DNA from: Colletotrichum lupini
Taxonomy: Eukaryota > Ascomycota > Sordariomycetes > Glomerellales > Glomerellaceae
DNA: 64,000 nucleotides
Direction of reading: 5' to 3'
Assembly: GCF_023278565.1 (NCBI RefSeq)
Contig: NC_064675.1
Coordinates: 4,898,001-4,962,000, forward strand
Shown: positions 1 through 10,401 of the stretch, piece by piece
Position numbering within the stretch: the stretch's first letter is position 1
How the letters are laid out: each line of letters begins with the position of its first letter
The notes under the pieces: model-generated
The model's input: only the letters and a program-made list of their open reading frames with translations
What the model was told of the DNA's origin: nothing
Database searches by the model: none
Made by a program: the position numbers and the translations under genes

Positions 1-1285
1 AGGGCAACATCCGCATGGGTGACTACATCCTTCTTATCGACTCTGACACCCGTGTTCCCCGCGACTGCTTTTTGGATGCCGTTAGCGAGATGGAGGCTTC
101 TCCCGAGGTTGCCATCATTCAGTACACCTCCGGTGTCATGCAGGTTTCCGACTCTTTCTTCGAGAAGGCGTAAGTTGATTCGAGTGATCATTCCATACGC
201 ACACCAGCTAATCTCTTTTCACAGTGTCACATGGTTCACGCAGATGATTTACACTATGATTACCTTTGCCGTCGCCAACGGTGATATCTCGCCCTTCGTC
301 GGTCACAACGCTATCCTCCGCTGGTCTGCTCTCCAAGATGCTGCTTCCTACATGGAGGATGGCTACGAGAAGTTCTGGTCTGAGTCTCACGTCTCCGAGG
401 ATTTCGATATGGCTTTGCGTCTGCAGACTTCCGGTTACTCTATCCGTTATGGTGCCTACACCGGTGATGGCTTCAAGGAGGGTGTCTCCCTCACTGTCTA
501 CGACGAGTTGGCCCGCTGGGAGAAGTACGCCTACGGATGCAACGAGCTGCTGTTCCACCCCTTCCGTTTCTGGCTTACTCGTGGCCCCTTCACGCCCCTC
601 TTCAGACGGTTTGTCTTCTCCAACATCGCCTTTTACAGGAAAGTTACGATTCTGTCCTACATCGGCACCTACTACGCTATCGGAGCATCATGGATCCTTA
701 CCTTGATGAACTACTTCCTGACTGGATGGTTCTTTGGTTACTACGACAAGTACTACCTCGATTCGTTCGCTATCTTCTTCTCCATCATCGTCGTCTTCCC
801 TCTCGCTGGAAACGTTGCCTTGGCTGTGCTCAGGTACAGACTGGGCCAGAAGTCTCTCCTTGGAGCCCGTAAGTTTCCCTCTCTTCTTCTGCATCGACAC
901 CAGACAGCTAATCTTTTCATATGTAGTCTGGGACAACTTCAAGTGGATGCCTGTGTTCACCATCTTCCTGGGCGGCATTTCACTCCACGTCTCCAAGGCT
1001 TTGCTCTGCCATTTCTTCGAGATTGACATCCAGTGGGGCGCCACTTCCAAGGAAGTCGAGAACTGCAACTTCATGGAGGAGATTCCCAAGATCATCAAGA
1101 GCTTCGCGGGCACGTTCATCTTCACAGCTCTGGGAATCGCTCTCATCGTCTGCGGATACTACGTCTTCCCCGTCCAGTGGCAGATTCGCTACTTTGCGAC
1201 CATCTTCCCCGTGGCTATCTCCATCACTTCGCACTTCTGCCTTCCGGTACTCCTCAACCCCGCTTTGATGAAGTTCACCTTCTAA
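1..1285 (+). CDS. Family 2 glycosyltransferase, C-terminal part (5' end outside window)
   Basis: Membrane processive-type glycosyltransferase of the fungal GT2 group, presumably polymerising an extracellular polysaccharide at the plasma membrane. Three exons are visible: 3-169, 225-868 and 927-1285, with introns 170-224 (gtaagt...acag) and 869-926 (gtaagt...gtag); the frame is continuous to TAA at 1283-1285. The GT2 landmarks appear in order: a DxD-like LLIDSDTR at the window edge, SEDFDMALRL (the acidic ED motif), and DELARW in the position of the Q/RxxRW motif. About five hydrophobic segments follow, from KVTILSYIGTYY to the C-terminus. Known fungal relatives (the Zymoseptoria/Fusarium GT2 type) are needed for hyphal growth on solid surfaces; whether this is the direct orthologue is inference. 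The N-terminal half and start codon lie upstream of the window. Confidence 0.88.
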
Positions 1286-1501
1286 ACCGGCACTCATTTT
1301 ACGCGACCATTTAATGAACATACCATTCACTTTATCTTAGAAATGGGATCTATAGACGGAGTTTAATTTGGCAGAAGGTCCTCCACGGAGGTATAGACTG
1401 TTGATAGCGTTCTGGATGGGTCTTTTACTCACTCTTTCCTTCCATCTGGTCTTGATGACGACGAGCATCGTCACGGATACAGCATGATTTAATGTTTTCA
1501 A

Positions 1502-1535
<34 letters not shown>
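1502..1535. repeat. (CT)n/(AT)n microsatellite
   Basis: An uninterrupted run of TC dinucleotides passes directly into a short TA run in the GT2 3' flank. Confidence 0.9.
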
Positions 1536-2192
1536 CCAGGCATATCTATGATATCCAATTAAAGAAGATAACTAAAAGCTCATTCACAACAGAGACAGTG
1601 CCCTTATTCCCAATTGCCAACTAAGAATTCATTAACATTGCATCCGAGTGTTTACTTGATAATCCTTGCGAAGGTAGAACCGGGATCGGCAAGCCAACTC
1701 TAGGGCAGTGTTGACCATCAGATTCAATAGTCCAGATCTGCGCTGAAGTAGACACACTCGCAGCTATAGAATCTGTTTTCGAACTCGATATCAAGGGACC
1801 GCATAGTACAAGGCAAGTAAATCATCAAGATCCTAGCCGACGCTACTGACCGTAAGAATATCAACGTCATTATCAAGCCATCGCATATGCGACTGATTGC
1901 CTTCTCCAAACTTCTTGTAAAGAAACATTATATGGCAGTCGATGAAATTTCGCAATATATGCTAGACAGCCAGCAGGTCTTCGCAGACCCAAATCCTGGA
2001 GAGCCGTAGGCTAACAACAGCTAACTGCGAATTCTTCCCCCCAAAAGTAAAACGGTCAAGATTGCCCATGACCAACAATCACAGTAAAACGCCATGTAGT
2101 AAATGCCCCGCCGTTCTTCAAGCTCTTCTTTTTTGGTGAACCCAAAACGCCGTTCCAAATGTGCCAAACATGAAAACCCAGAGGGTATCGAG

Positions 2193-2213
2193 AGCAGCAG
2201 CAGCAGCAGCAGC
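2193..2213. repeat. (AGC)n microsatellite
   Basis: Seven AGC units in the gap downstream of NIP7. It is not inside a gene I can support. Confidence 0.85.
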
Positions 2214-2291
2214 GCAACCACCACAGCCATTACCTCACAACGACCCCCCACACCCCTCCTCTTCTAATATCTCATTACAAGACCGACCCAT

Positions 2292-3054
2292 CTAACTGTT
2301 CGTCGCAAAGAGGGTATCTTCGTCACGAAGGTACTCGCCGGCGTCGGACTGCCTGAAGCAGACGACACCGGTGGGATCGAGACGGCGCGCCTCGGCCGTG
2401 GAGCGGGCGGTGACGCCGAAGCCGAGGGGCTTGTCGTCCATGGCGTAGACGATGACGCCCTGGTGCTCGGGGCAGTCGTCGGACCAGCGGCCGACGTGGG
2501 CCTTTACGATGTTGCCACCGTACAGGAAGGGCATTTCTCCGTTGGGCTGAACGATTTTCTCCCTGTTAGCATGTCTGTCCCACTGTACATGCTTCCTTTC
2601 GCGGACTCCAATCGAACGAATTGGGGTTTTTTGAAGTCTGACATACCTTGACCCAAATCTTGTATCTTGCGTGCTCGCTGAGGACGGGAAGAGCGGTTAC
2701 GTGCAGGCGGAACTTGCCAGTCTTTGTGAACTTTCCTATATGGCGAAAAAGGGGCGGTGGTTAGTCCATATATACACAAAGACTTGACTGAGAACTGGGG
2801 TTGGCCTTGCACGCGCAGAGGAACATACCGAGGCAGATACCGATGCTGAGAAGCTTATCGCGGGCGATGCTGGTCGCAAGATTGGCGACGGAGAGGCGCA
2901 CATAGTAGACACGGTCCTTGATCATGCGGAAGACGTAACGATCGGGCTCGGGACCGTTGTCGAGCGGGGCGATGAGGTTCTTCAGCGAGCTGCCCATGTA
3001 GCTGGCCAGCTTGTTGAAGAGGGTCTCGGTCTCTTTTTCTGTGAGGGGACGCAT
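2292..3054 (-). CDS. NIP7: 60S ribosome subunit biogenesis protein NIP7
   Basis: Nucleolar pre-60S assembly factor that binds pre-rRNA and is needed for 27S pre-rRNA processing. Exons on the minus strand are 3054-2829, 2735-2647 and 2546-2292, joined by GT-AG introns; the 570 nt encode 189 aa, close to the usual 180. It starts [13 protein letters not shown], as in yeast and human Nip7, followed by DRVYYV and the conserved block [17 protein letters not shown], part of which is only restored by splicing exon 1 to exon 2. The C-terminal PUA RNA-binding domain (about residues 105-180) contains [27 protein letters not shown] and [13 protein letters not shown]. It is transcribed divergently from NOC3, another 60S factor. 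Identification is by strong motif identity. Confidence 0.96.
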
Positions 3055-3506
3055 CTTGGGCTTTCTGGTGGTGTTTTAATTTCGATTCGAATGTGCTCGG
3101 TTCGGTATCGGTGTAATCGGATTGGGACTCGGCGAGCGTTGGTGGATAGGTAGGATCTTTCACAATAGAGGTGCCGTTGCCGAAAGGTGGGATGCAGGTG
3201 CATCGCGATGCGAAAAAGGTTGGAGTAGCGGCAGAAACCCAAAAAATTTCGGGCGGTCTGAGGGTGTTCCGGGGTTTCCATTGGCTCAATGGCCAAAACC
3301 TCCACTAAAAAGTTCTCGATGGTCCCTCTTCCCGCCGTTGGCGGTCCCAGGGTCCCCAACTCAATCCCACCGTACATTGAGAAATCTCTCTTTCAGCGAG
3401 GACGAGAGCATTCTGAAGACCAGCGAAGCGAATCCCACAAAACAAACTCCTTTCGAAGTGTTCTATCCCTTCCGATTGACATTCCAAACAAATCTGTTGT
3501 CCCAAA
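3055..3506. promoter_or_regulatory. Shared divergent promoter of NIP7 and NOC3
   Basis: The 452 bp between the two start codons must hold both promoters. It contains AAAAAATTT at 3241-3249, matching the yeast RRPE core (AAAAATTT), and a perfect 12-bp palindrome GCATCGCGATGC at 3200-3211 that carries GCGATG, the core of the PAC motif (GCGATGAG), on each strand. In yeast RRPE and PAC mark ribosome-biogenesis promoters; that they act here is inference. Confidence 0.5.
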
Positions 3507-5615
3507 ATGTCTTCTAGAGCTTCAAAACGCCGCAGGCTCACGCCGCCGCCCGACGACGAAAACGATCACACCGGCAAGTCGTCCAAGAAGATCCAAAAGT
3601 CCTTCTTCAAGAGCGCTGCCGGCTGGAACCTAGAGCAGGACTACGAGAGCCGCCCGCGCAAAGGGAAGAAGGACAAGAAGGAGAGCACCCGCTTGCCCAT
3701 CAAGACAGCCGACGGCCGCCTCGAGCAGTACCGGTCCCTGCAGGGCGACGATCACAACGACGATGCCGACTCGGTCGCGAGCGACGGCGAGTGGCTTGAG
3801 GGCCGTGAGGACGAGGAGGCCACCGCCGAGGCGGCCAACGAACGTCTGCGCCAGGATCGTAGGAAAGAAGAGGAGGAGTCGGACCTGCCCGAGCCCGTCC
3901 AGATCCACCAGGCCAAAGAGGAGCTCGCCAAGATTGCCATGGTGCTGAACGAGGATCCAGAGGAGAACGTCTCGGCCTTCAAGGCCATTGCAAAGATTGG
4001 CCAGTCGCGCATCCAGGCCATTCAAAAGCTCGCGCTGGCCACCCAGCTCGCCGTCTACAAGGACGTCATCCCGGGCTACCGCATCCGGCCCGTCGCCGAG
4101 GACGCCCCCGTCGAGAAGCTCTCCAAGGAGGTCCGGAAGCTGCGCGCCTTTGAGCAGGCCCTCGTCTCCGGGTACCAGGGCTACGTGAAGGAGCTCGCGA
4201 AGTGGGCAAAGGCCGATATACCGACCACGAGGAAAACGGGGCAGAGCATCTCGAGCGTCGCCATCTCGTGCGCCTGCACGCTCGTCAACGCCGTCCCGCA
4301 CTTCAACTTCCGCAACGACCTCCTGAAAATCCTCGTCAGCAAGCTCTCCAAGCGCAAGATCGATGCCGACTTTCACAAGTGCCGCCGCGCGCTCGAGACG
4401 CTCTTCGTCGACGACGAGGAGGGCCGTCCCTCCATGGAGGCCGTCTCCTTGCTCGCCAAGATGATGAAGGCCCGCAACTTTGGCGTCGATGAGAGCGTGC
4501 TCAACCTCTTCCTCCACCTGCGCCTGCTCGACGAGTTCGCGGGCAAGGCCTCGCAAGACCGCGTCGACCGGGAGCGCGACCCGGGTGCCCCCCCGCCTCA
4601 GTCACGCAAGAACTTCAAAAAGGAGTTCCGCACCAAGAAGGAGCGCAAGATGCTCAAGGAGCAGAGGGCCATCCAAAAGGACATGGAGCAGGCCGACGCC
4701 CTCGTCAGCCACGAGGAGCGCGAGCGCATGCAGTCCGAGACGCTGAAACTCGTCTTTGCGTCCTACTTCCGCATCCTCAAGATGCGCGTGCCGTGGCTCA
4801 TGGGCGCCGTGCTCGAAGGCCTGGCCAAGTACGCCCACCTCATCAACCAGGACTTCTTCGGCGATCTCCTGGAGGCCCTCAAAGATCTCATCCGCCACGC
4901 TCAGGAGGACGCAGAGGGCACCAACCGCGAGGAGGACGACGACGAAGAGAACCAAGACGAACAAGATGACGACGATGACGACGATCTCGGCGGCGCATCC
5001 CGCAACACGAGCCGCGAAGCCCTCCTTTGCACAGTCACAGCCTTTGCCCTCCTGGCAGGCCAAGACGCGCACAACTCCCGCTCCGCGCTGCACCTCGACC
5101 TCTCCCACTTCGTAACCCACCTCTTTACCTCCCTCCCTTCCCTCTCCCTCAACCCGGACCTCGAACTCACCTCCAAATCCCTCCACATCCGCCCCGCCCA
5201 GGCCGCCGCCACCCGCGACAACCGCGTCAACCTGCAAACCACCACCGTCCTCCTCCTGCGCTGCCTCACGGCTGTCCTCTTGCCAGCCTACCAGATCCGC
5301 TCCGTCCCGCCCCTGCGACTCGCGGCCTTCAGCAAGCAAATCATGTCCGCGGCGCTACACATGCCCGATAAGTCGGCGCAGGCGGCGCTCGCGCTCATGC
5401 AAGACGTCGGACACACCCACGGCAAGAAGATTGCCGCGCTGTGGTGTACCGAGGAGCGCAAGGGCGACGGCAACTACAACGCCCTCAGCGACAGCGTCGA
5501 GGGAAGCAATCCCTTTGCGACGACGGTGTGGGAGGGCGAGCTTCTGCGGAGGCACTTTTCGCCCAAAGTTAGGGAGGGTGTCAAGTTATTAGAAAAGGAG
5601 ATTAATAGCGCATGA
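3507..5615 (+). CDS. NOC3: Nucleolar complex-associated protein 3 (Noc3)
   Basis: Noc3 works with Noc2 in transport and maturation of pre-60S particles and, in yeast, also in replication licensing. This is a single-exon gene of 702 aa (yeast Noc3 is 663), starting at ATG in the context CAAAATGTC. The N-terminus is basic (SKRRRL). The Noc3-type helical domain spans about residues 132-230 (IHQAKEELAKIA, LNEDPEENV, AIQKLALATQLAVYKDVIPGYRIRP). A Lys/Glu-rich coil (FKKEFRTKKERKML) and a run of Asp near residues 475-492 precede the CBF/Mak21-type repeat region (LMGAVLEGLAKYAHLINQDFFGDLLEAL). The gene is very GC-rich, which makes long antisense frames appear at 3630-4556 and 4602-5339; those are not genes. 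Confidence 0.94.
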   Translation: MSSRASKRRRLTPPPDDENDHTGKSSKKIQKSFFKSAAGWNLEQDYESRPRKGKKDKKESTRLPIKTADGRLEQYRSLQGDDHNDDADSVASDGEWLEGREDEEATAEAANERLRQDRRKEEEESDLPEPVQIHQAKEELAKIAMVLNEDPEENVSAFKAIAKIGQSRIQAIQKLALATQLAVYKDVIPGYRIRPVAEDAPVEKLSKEVRKLRAFEQALVSGYQGYVKELAKWAKADIPTTRKTGQSISSVAISCACTLVNAVPHFNFRNDLLKILVSKLSKRKIDADFHKCRRALETLFVDDEEGRPSMEAVSLLAKMMKARNFGVDESVLNLFLHLRLLDEFAGKASQDRVDRERDPGAPPPQSRKNFKKEFRTKKERKMLKEQRAIQKDMEQADALVSHEERERMQSETLKLVFASYFRILKMRVPWLMGAVLEGLAKYAHLINQDFFGDLLEALKDLIRHAQEDAEGTNREEDDDEENQDEQDDDDDDDLGGASRNTSREALLCTVTAFALLAGQDAHNSRSALHLDLSHFVTHLFTSLPSLSLNPDLELTSKSLHIRPAQAAATRDNRVNLQTTTVLLLRCLTAVLLPAYQIRSVPPLRLAAFSKQIMSAALHMPDKSAQAALALMQDVGHTHGKKIAALWCTEERKGDGNYNALSDSVEGSNPFATTVWEGELLRRHFSPKVREGVKLLEKEINSA

Positions 5616-6393
5616 GGATGAGCATGAAGTGTAATTGGTTTGAGGCATCAGTCGAACGAAATCTAAAAAGGAGTTGGGAAACATGGGAAAAAGTGATAAA
5701 AAGGGGTTACCTTTTTACGGGTGTTGCGGGCTTTGGCATTTAGAGACCACGTACATATTACATACACCGCCCATGAACACCGGAGCCATCTTCAGGTTCG
5801 ATCATGATCCCTTTGGTAGTGCCTTTATGTCTCATATTGAATCAAGCCCTGGCATTCATGAAATTTTGAGAAACTGTGGATTGACTATCTACCTAGACGG
5901 CCTGTGAGGTATCATTCCTGAGCCAAGTGACCTGGGCGGCGGACTACCTAATACCTCCAGACGCACAGGGCGGCTTCTGTACGAGATATCTCGTTCCGCT
6001 TCCCCAAGTTGAGAAACCCCCAAAGCCAATATCAAAGTCAACCTTCCATCATCATCTTCATCATCAAGAACTCTCTCTGCCTCGTCGAACCCTCACCATC
6101 TTCCGACGATCCGACGACGATGCTTAGTGGCGTCCTCCATGCCCTTTCTCTGTAGCAGCTCAAGGTCTTGCCGCTATAAGGCATCATTAAAGAGTGCTAA
6201 GAGAGATCAGAGATGTTGTCACAACTTCAACAATCTGAGGATACGGCTGCGGAAGTTTGCCTATCCATATCGCGTCCATTTTCTGTCAAAGTAGTGCCCC
6301 TCAGAGGATTTGCAATTGTTGCCCGATCATAGAGGAGCAACGATTCAAACATTCCAGAGTTGGCGACGGTGAGAGATGCATCCCGATGACGAT
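5616..6393. other. Intergenic region, no gene seen
   Basis: Convergent 3' flanks of NOC3 and the next minus-strand gene. Only short frames without codon bias are present, plus a small (CAT)n-like stretch near 6048-6064. Confidence 0.65.
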
Positions 6394-8071
6394 CTAAGCC
6401 CACATCGATTCGTTGATGCCTCTACGGCGGCGGACAGACGGCTGTGGGACTGGAGCACCAGCCAAAGGAGGACCGGACGAGTTGTTGAAGGCGACAGCCA
6501 AACTGTTCGAAGCGCCGGGCGAGTTGTTCTGATGGCCAGATGAATTGATATTCCGAACGGGCACACTGCTCGAGGGACCGGATACGCCGTCCGAGTCCTT
6601 CCATTGGATGACCTGGAGATGATCGTCGGGGTCATCTACAATGGCAGGGCTGGCGCCGAAGTGAAGAGGGAATTGGGCAGCAGCCTGAAGCAGCTTGGGA
6701 CAGTCTGGGTTCGAGTGCTCGTGGAGGATTACGTTGACCGCGAATCTGTTCTTCACTGCATCCGACGCACCTTTCATGCGAGTGAGGTCATGATCGCCGT
6801 CAGAATCCGTGTTGTAGCATGAAGCCGCCAAGCCAATAATTGGGTGGCTTCTCTTAGGGCAGTTGCAGTAGGGTTCCTTCATCTGAGGCTCCGCTGTTTT
6901 CTTTTCTTCGGTTGTCTCCTGCTGCTCAATGAGGGGCTGAGTGTTGTTGATGATTCCGGAATGAGTATCAGTGGCGGGCACAGCGCCAGACTTGTTTCCG
7001 ACTTCTTGAGCCATGCGAGCGTGGAACTCATGGTGGCCAGGAAGTTCCCGGCCACTTTCGAGCTGCGCCAGAGCCCATTCGACGGAACCGAATTTGAGCT
7101 CTGATTTAACAGCAGAGGTCTCAGTCTTCGTTGAGGAGGAGGCTTCAGCATATTGCTTGTCGTGAACGGTTTCAGGAAGACGAGGAGCCTGTACGTTGTG
7201 GTTAGACTGCGGCTGTGTCACCAACTCAATGTCTTTGGCGAAAAGAGCAAAAGCTTTGGCATCCAAGTTGGAACTGGCAGTAGTTCCCACTCCGCTCATA
7301 TTATTCTGTTCCCTGATGACTTTTGCCTCGTGAGCGATCCGCAAGCTCTTTCCCAAGCCACTCGGCTTCGAACGGACAGTCGTCTCAGGAGAGAAGACAG
7401 CCTCATTTTCCAGAGAAGGCGGAGGAGCGTTGGATTGAAACACAGCTTGAGCATTTCCGGGAACGGCGGCTTTCGATGTCTCGGGGCCATCAATTTTGGT
7501 GACAGGTATGCTTGACGAGGCACGGCTGGTCGAAGTCTCCTTGGGAGAAGCGGCAACCGGGCTAAGCTTGGGTGTAAGCCAGCTGGCGAGTTTCTGATCG
7601 ACTCCCATCGGAGCGTCAGAGCGAGCAGGCACTGTGTTCGCGGGAATCGTCGGCATCGTGGGCGTCACCGGCGTCGCTGGACCAGTCTGAGGCGTGTTTG
7701 CCAACCAACCCGCGAGAGTGGGATCGACACGAGTGACGACGGAAGGCTGGACTCTGGCTCGATTGACTTGCGGCTGCGTGAAGACAGGACGCGAAGAAGA
7801 AGGCATAGGACGGCCTGCAAGGATTAGCAAATTGAACAATGGTCTCTCAAGGAGTCGACTCACTCATCTGAGTCGGAGGAGCATCGTATCGAGTAGGGGT
7901 TGCTCTTTCGATGCCGCCAGGCCTGCTGCCACTGCCGCCATCGTTCATGCGTCCTCGTCCGCTGTTCCTGCCCCTACTGCTGCCTCCCTTGGCTTTGCTG
8001 AACTCCGCGGCAAGAGCTCTTGCTGCTGCCATCTGTTCAGCCTGCTTCTTGGGGTCCATGTTGGCAAACAT
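6394..8071 (-). CDS. Uncharacterised low-complexity protein
   Basis: I do not recognise this protein. Exon 1 is 8071-7864 and exon 2 is 7814-6394, joined by a gtgagt...gcag intron that creates Ser70; 1629 nt encode 542 aa. The N-terminus is a charged helix (MDPKKQAEQMAAARALAAEF) followed by a Gly/Arg-rich RGRNSGRGR patch that could contact RNA. Two related short motifs, DPTLAGWLANTP (about 100-111) and DQKLASWLTPKL (about 142-153), sit in otherwise disordered Pro/Ser/Thr-rich sequence. A more ordered C-terminal part contains YCNCPKRSHPIIGLAASC and FAVNVILHEHSNPDCPKLL, with several Cys and His that might bind metal. The tail ends in RRRRGINESMWA. The 5' end may extend: an upstream exon near 8420-8461 would keep the frame. 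Confidence 0.8.
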
Positions 8072-9526
8072 TTTGGCAGCACGTCCTCTGTAGCTGATAG
8101 TTCAGAACTTTCTCTAATAGATGTCTAGTGATTTGATTAGTGTCAAATTCCTCCTTGCACCTGGAAATAGACCGGGATATCTGCCGATCAATGGTCAATG
8201 TTTGGAAGCATTCAGCAAACGCAATGCAGAAGATATAGAAAGTGTTGAAGTCGAAGATTTCGGCACAGATTGTCATGATTGTGAAAGGCATAAAACTATG
8301 AAAAGGCATACGCGACATCAAGCTCGTTATCCCAAGGAAGGGGCCTTCGTAGAGAAATGTCCTCAACCGAGTAGATGAACCTTGAAGGAAAGAAATGAAG
8401 AGGATGTTTAGTACTCACCTTGCCTAGGTAGAGCCTCTTTCTCTGCCTTTTTCTCGTTGCTGGAAAGAGAAAACTCGTCTGTTGGTGTCCTGCTTAATTC
8501 GGCGTCAATGTGAGTGTTGGCTGGGGACGGCGCCCAAGGTGGGAAACCAGATATGTTTGGATAGGAACTTGGGTAGATAAAACTGACGAGCGCTGAGAAG
8601 AGTAGTCGAGTGCAAGGACACGAGACCGTCTATGAGATGTAGAGAAGGAACCTTGCCCGGTGGTCCAGCGAGGAAGGATAGCTTGCCTTGCCAACCTGGA
8701 CAAAAAGGGAAGGTAAGGTTGCTGGGGTAGGTGATCTTCGAGGAAGGTAGGAGCTTGGGAGAAAATCCAGGGGTCAAAGGCAGGCATAGGCAGGTTGCTT
8801 TGGAAGAAAAATCAGAGTAAACAAATATGGTTCACCCGGCTTAGGGCATAGAGAAAAATGAGACGGCAACAGATAATGGGACGGAATGGGTCTTTGGGAC
8901 GGTTGCTGGGACAAGTATATGGGACGGAAGAAATGTTTTTGTTGGGAAGGTGTGAGGACTATCACCAGATGATGTTGGAGAGTAGAAGTATGCTGCTCTT
9001 CTTGTCTAATAGGGCCACCGATTCATGTGGGAAGGCTTGACGGGCTGCTAGGCTGGGCGTGAAGGGCTAGCACATGGCTGCAGCAAAAGTAACAAAACAG
9101 AGGAATCAGAGAGCTCTTTGTTGGATATCCGCCTTATCTGGCACTCGTCAGCTGAGGTTCATGTTGAAGAAGAGGAAGAAGAAGAAGAGACGTCTACTTC
9201 AGATATCAAGCAGGGAGCCAGTATAATGCCAAAGCACCTGTACAAGACAATTTTCGCTTACATTTGTGGGCGTCGCTCTTCCTCGTCATGGGTGGATGGG
9301 AGAGGCACTTGTACTGACAATCGGTCCCCTTATTTACCTCGAATATCTAGCATATGCATACCATCAAATAAAAGCTAATTCAGCGAGGGCAGAATGGGAA
9401 AATCTGGGTATTCGAGTTGGCAGGTCGATTCGCATTGCTGGGCGAGCTATGGGTATCTCATCGCCATCTGTATTTCGCTGTAGGAATTCTTTCAAGCCGA
9501 GCAGAAATTTGGCGTTTCCTATTATC
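8072..9526. other. Intergenic region with possible upstream exon and purine tract
   Basis: On the minus strand a segment near 8461-8420 is bounded by ctctttccag and gtgagt. Using the inner of two adjacent acceptors just upstream of position 8071 (cagag), its frame (encoding NEKKAEKEALPRQ) would continue into the downstream gene; no ATG is visible further 5', so it may be a 5'-UTR exon. A GA-rich tract lies at 9163-9191. No other gene is supported. Confidence 0.4.
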
Positions 9527-10401
9527 TTATGCCTTGCCGCTCTTCTTGGCCGGTACCATCTTTTCTTCCGCCTTCAACTGTGTGGAACGGTAGACAGCAT
9601 CCTTTGCCTCGTCCAACCAAGCGACGTGGATAGGCGAGACGTGCTTCTGAACGTAGTCTACCAGCGCCTTCGACATGGGGGCACCGACCCGGATTCCAAT
9701 CGACGAGACCCTCGGGATACCGACGGCAGCGCTGAGTTTCTCGCCACATGGCTTGGAGTATCCGACCAGTCTTGTTGCAGACGCTGGTGCAGCGGTATTG
9801 GAGGCCACGGCTACCATCTGGGGCAGTTGACAGTTGAAGGCCGATGACTGGCCGGAGCGGGCGACGAAAATAAGGGCATATGGAGCGGGGGGGACTGCCG
9901 CCGTGCTGGCTCCATCGGTGTCTGGCTCTGATCCTTGCTGCGTCGATGCGAGTCGTTCGAGGTTGCGGGTAATGCTTGCCAGACCAACGTCGACGAAAGA
10001 CGCGATTTCTGGCAGTGGTGGACGTTCGCTCTTCTCGGGCTCCTTGCCAGCAGCTCCTTCTTCCTTTCTCTTCCTTTTGGCGGCCCGTTTACCTTCCGAA
10101 GCCTTGACGTGCCTTTGGCGGTGTTGACCCAGTGGTGTCAACAGACTGTGTGTCTGGTCAGCTCAATTTCAATGTAGACACGTGCCAGTAGCCCGAGCCA
10201 GTAGCCCGAGCAGGAATCTCAAAGAAGTACCTGCAAAGTAACTCAAGAATGGCGTCTTGATCTTCAAAGGCGACCTCGGGCCTGTAGTGTGTAAGCAATT
10301 CGAGTACTTAAATAGACCTGTCAAAAGCACTCCTACCATTGTACTGCTGAAAACGGTGTGCCAACTGAATGCACCAACTTTTTACGCAGTTGGTTGGCCA
10401 T
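9527..10401 (-). CDS. POP3: RNase P/MRP subunit Pop3
   Basis: Protein subunit shared by RNase P and RNase MRP, acting in tRNA 5'-end and rRNA ITS1 processing; the fold is related to L7Ae/Rpp38. Three exons, 10401-10337, 10281-10231 and 10145-9527, total 735 nt and 244 aa. The first two exons are short (65 and 51 nt), and splicing restores MANQLRKKLVHSVGTPFS...VQWPEVAFEDQDAILELLCSLLTPLGQHR, the conserved fungal Pop3 N-terminus. A Lys/Arg-rich linker (KRAAKRKRKEE) is followed by ALIFVARSGQ and LVGYSKPCGEKLSAAVG, which match the family core. A Lys-rich tail (KKSGKA) ends the protein. Identification rests on these motifs without a search, so it is good but not absolute. Confidence 0.85.

Larger units (their letters stand above)
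1286..2291. other. Intergenic region with microsatellites
   Basis: This is a convergent 3'-3' gap between the GT2 gene and NIP7. It holds a (CT)n tract running into (AT)n at 1502-1535 and a (AGC)n tract at about 2193-2213. The open frames here are short and lack codon bias, so I see no gene. Confidence 0.7.

Noticed and set aside
1337..1558. Minus-strand frame through the (CT)n tract
   Set aside because: It is created by the dinucleotide repeat (Arg-Glu run) and has no other support.
3630..4556. 308-codon antisense open frame inside NOC3
   Set aside because: It mirrors the GC-rich codon bias of NOC3, is Leu/Val/Gly-rich without family motifs, and has no promoter of its own.
4602..5339. 245-codon antisense open frame inside NOC3
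   Set aside because: Same cause: complement of a strongly biased coding exon.
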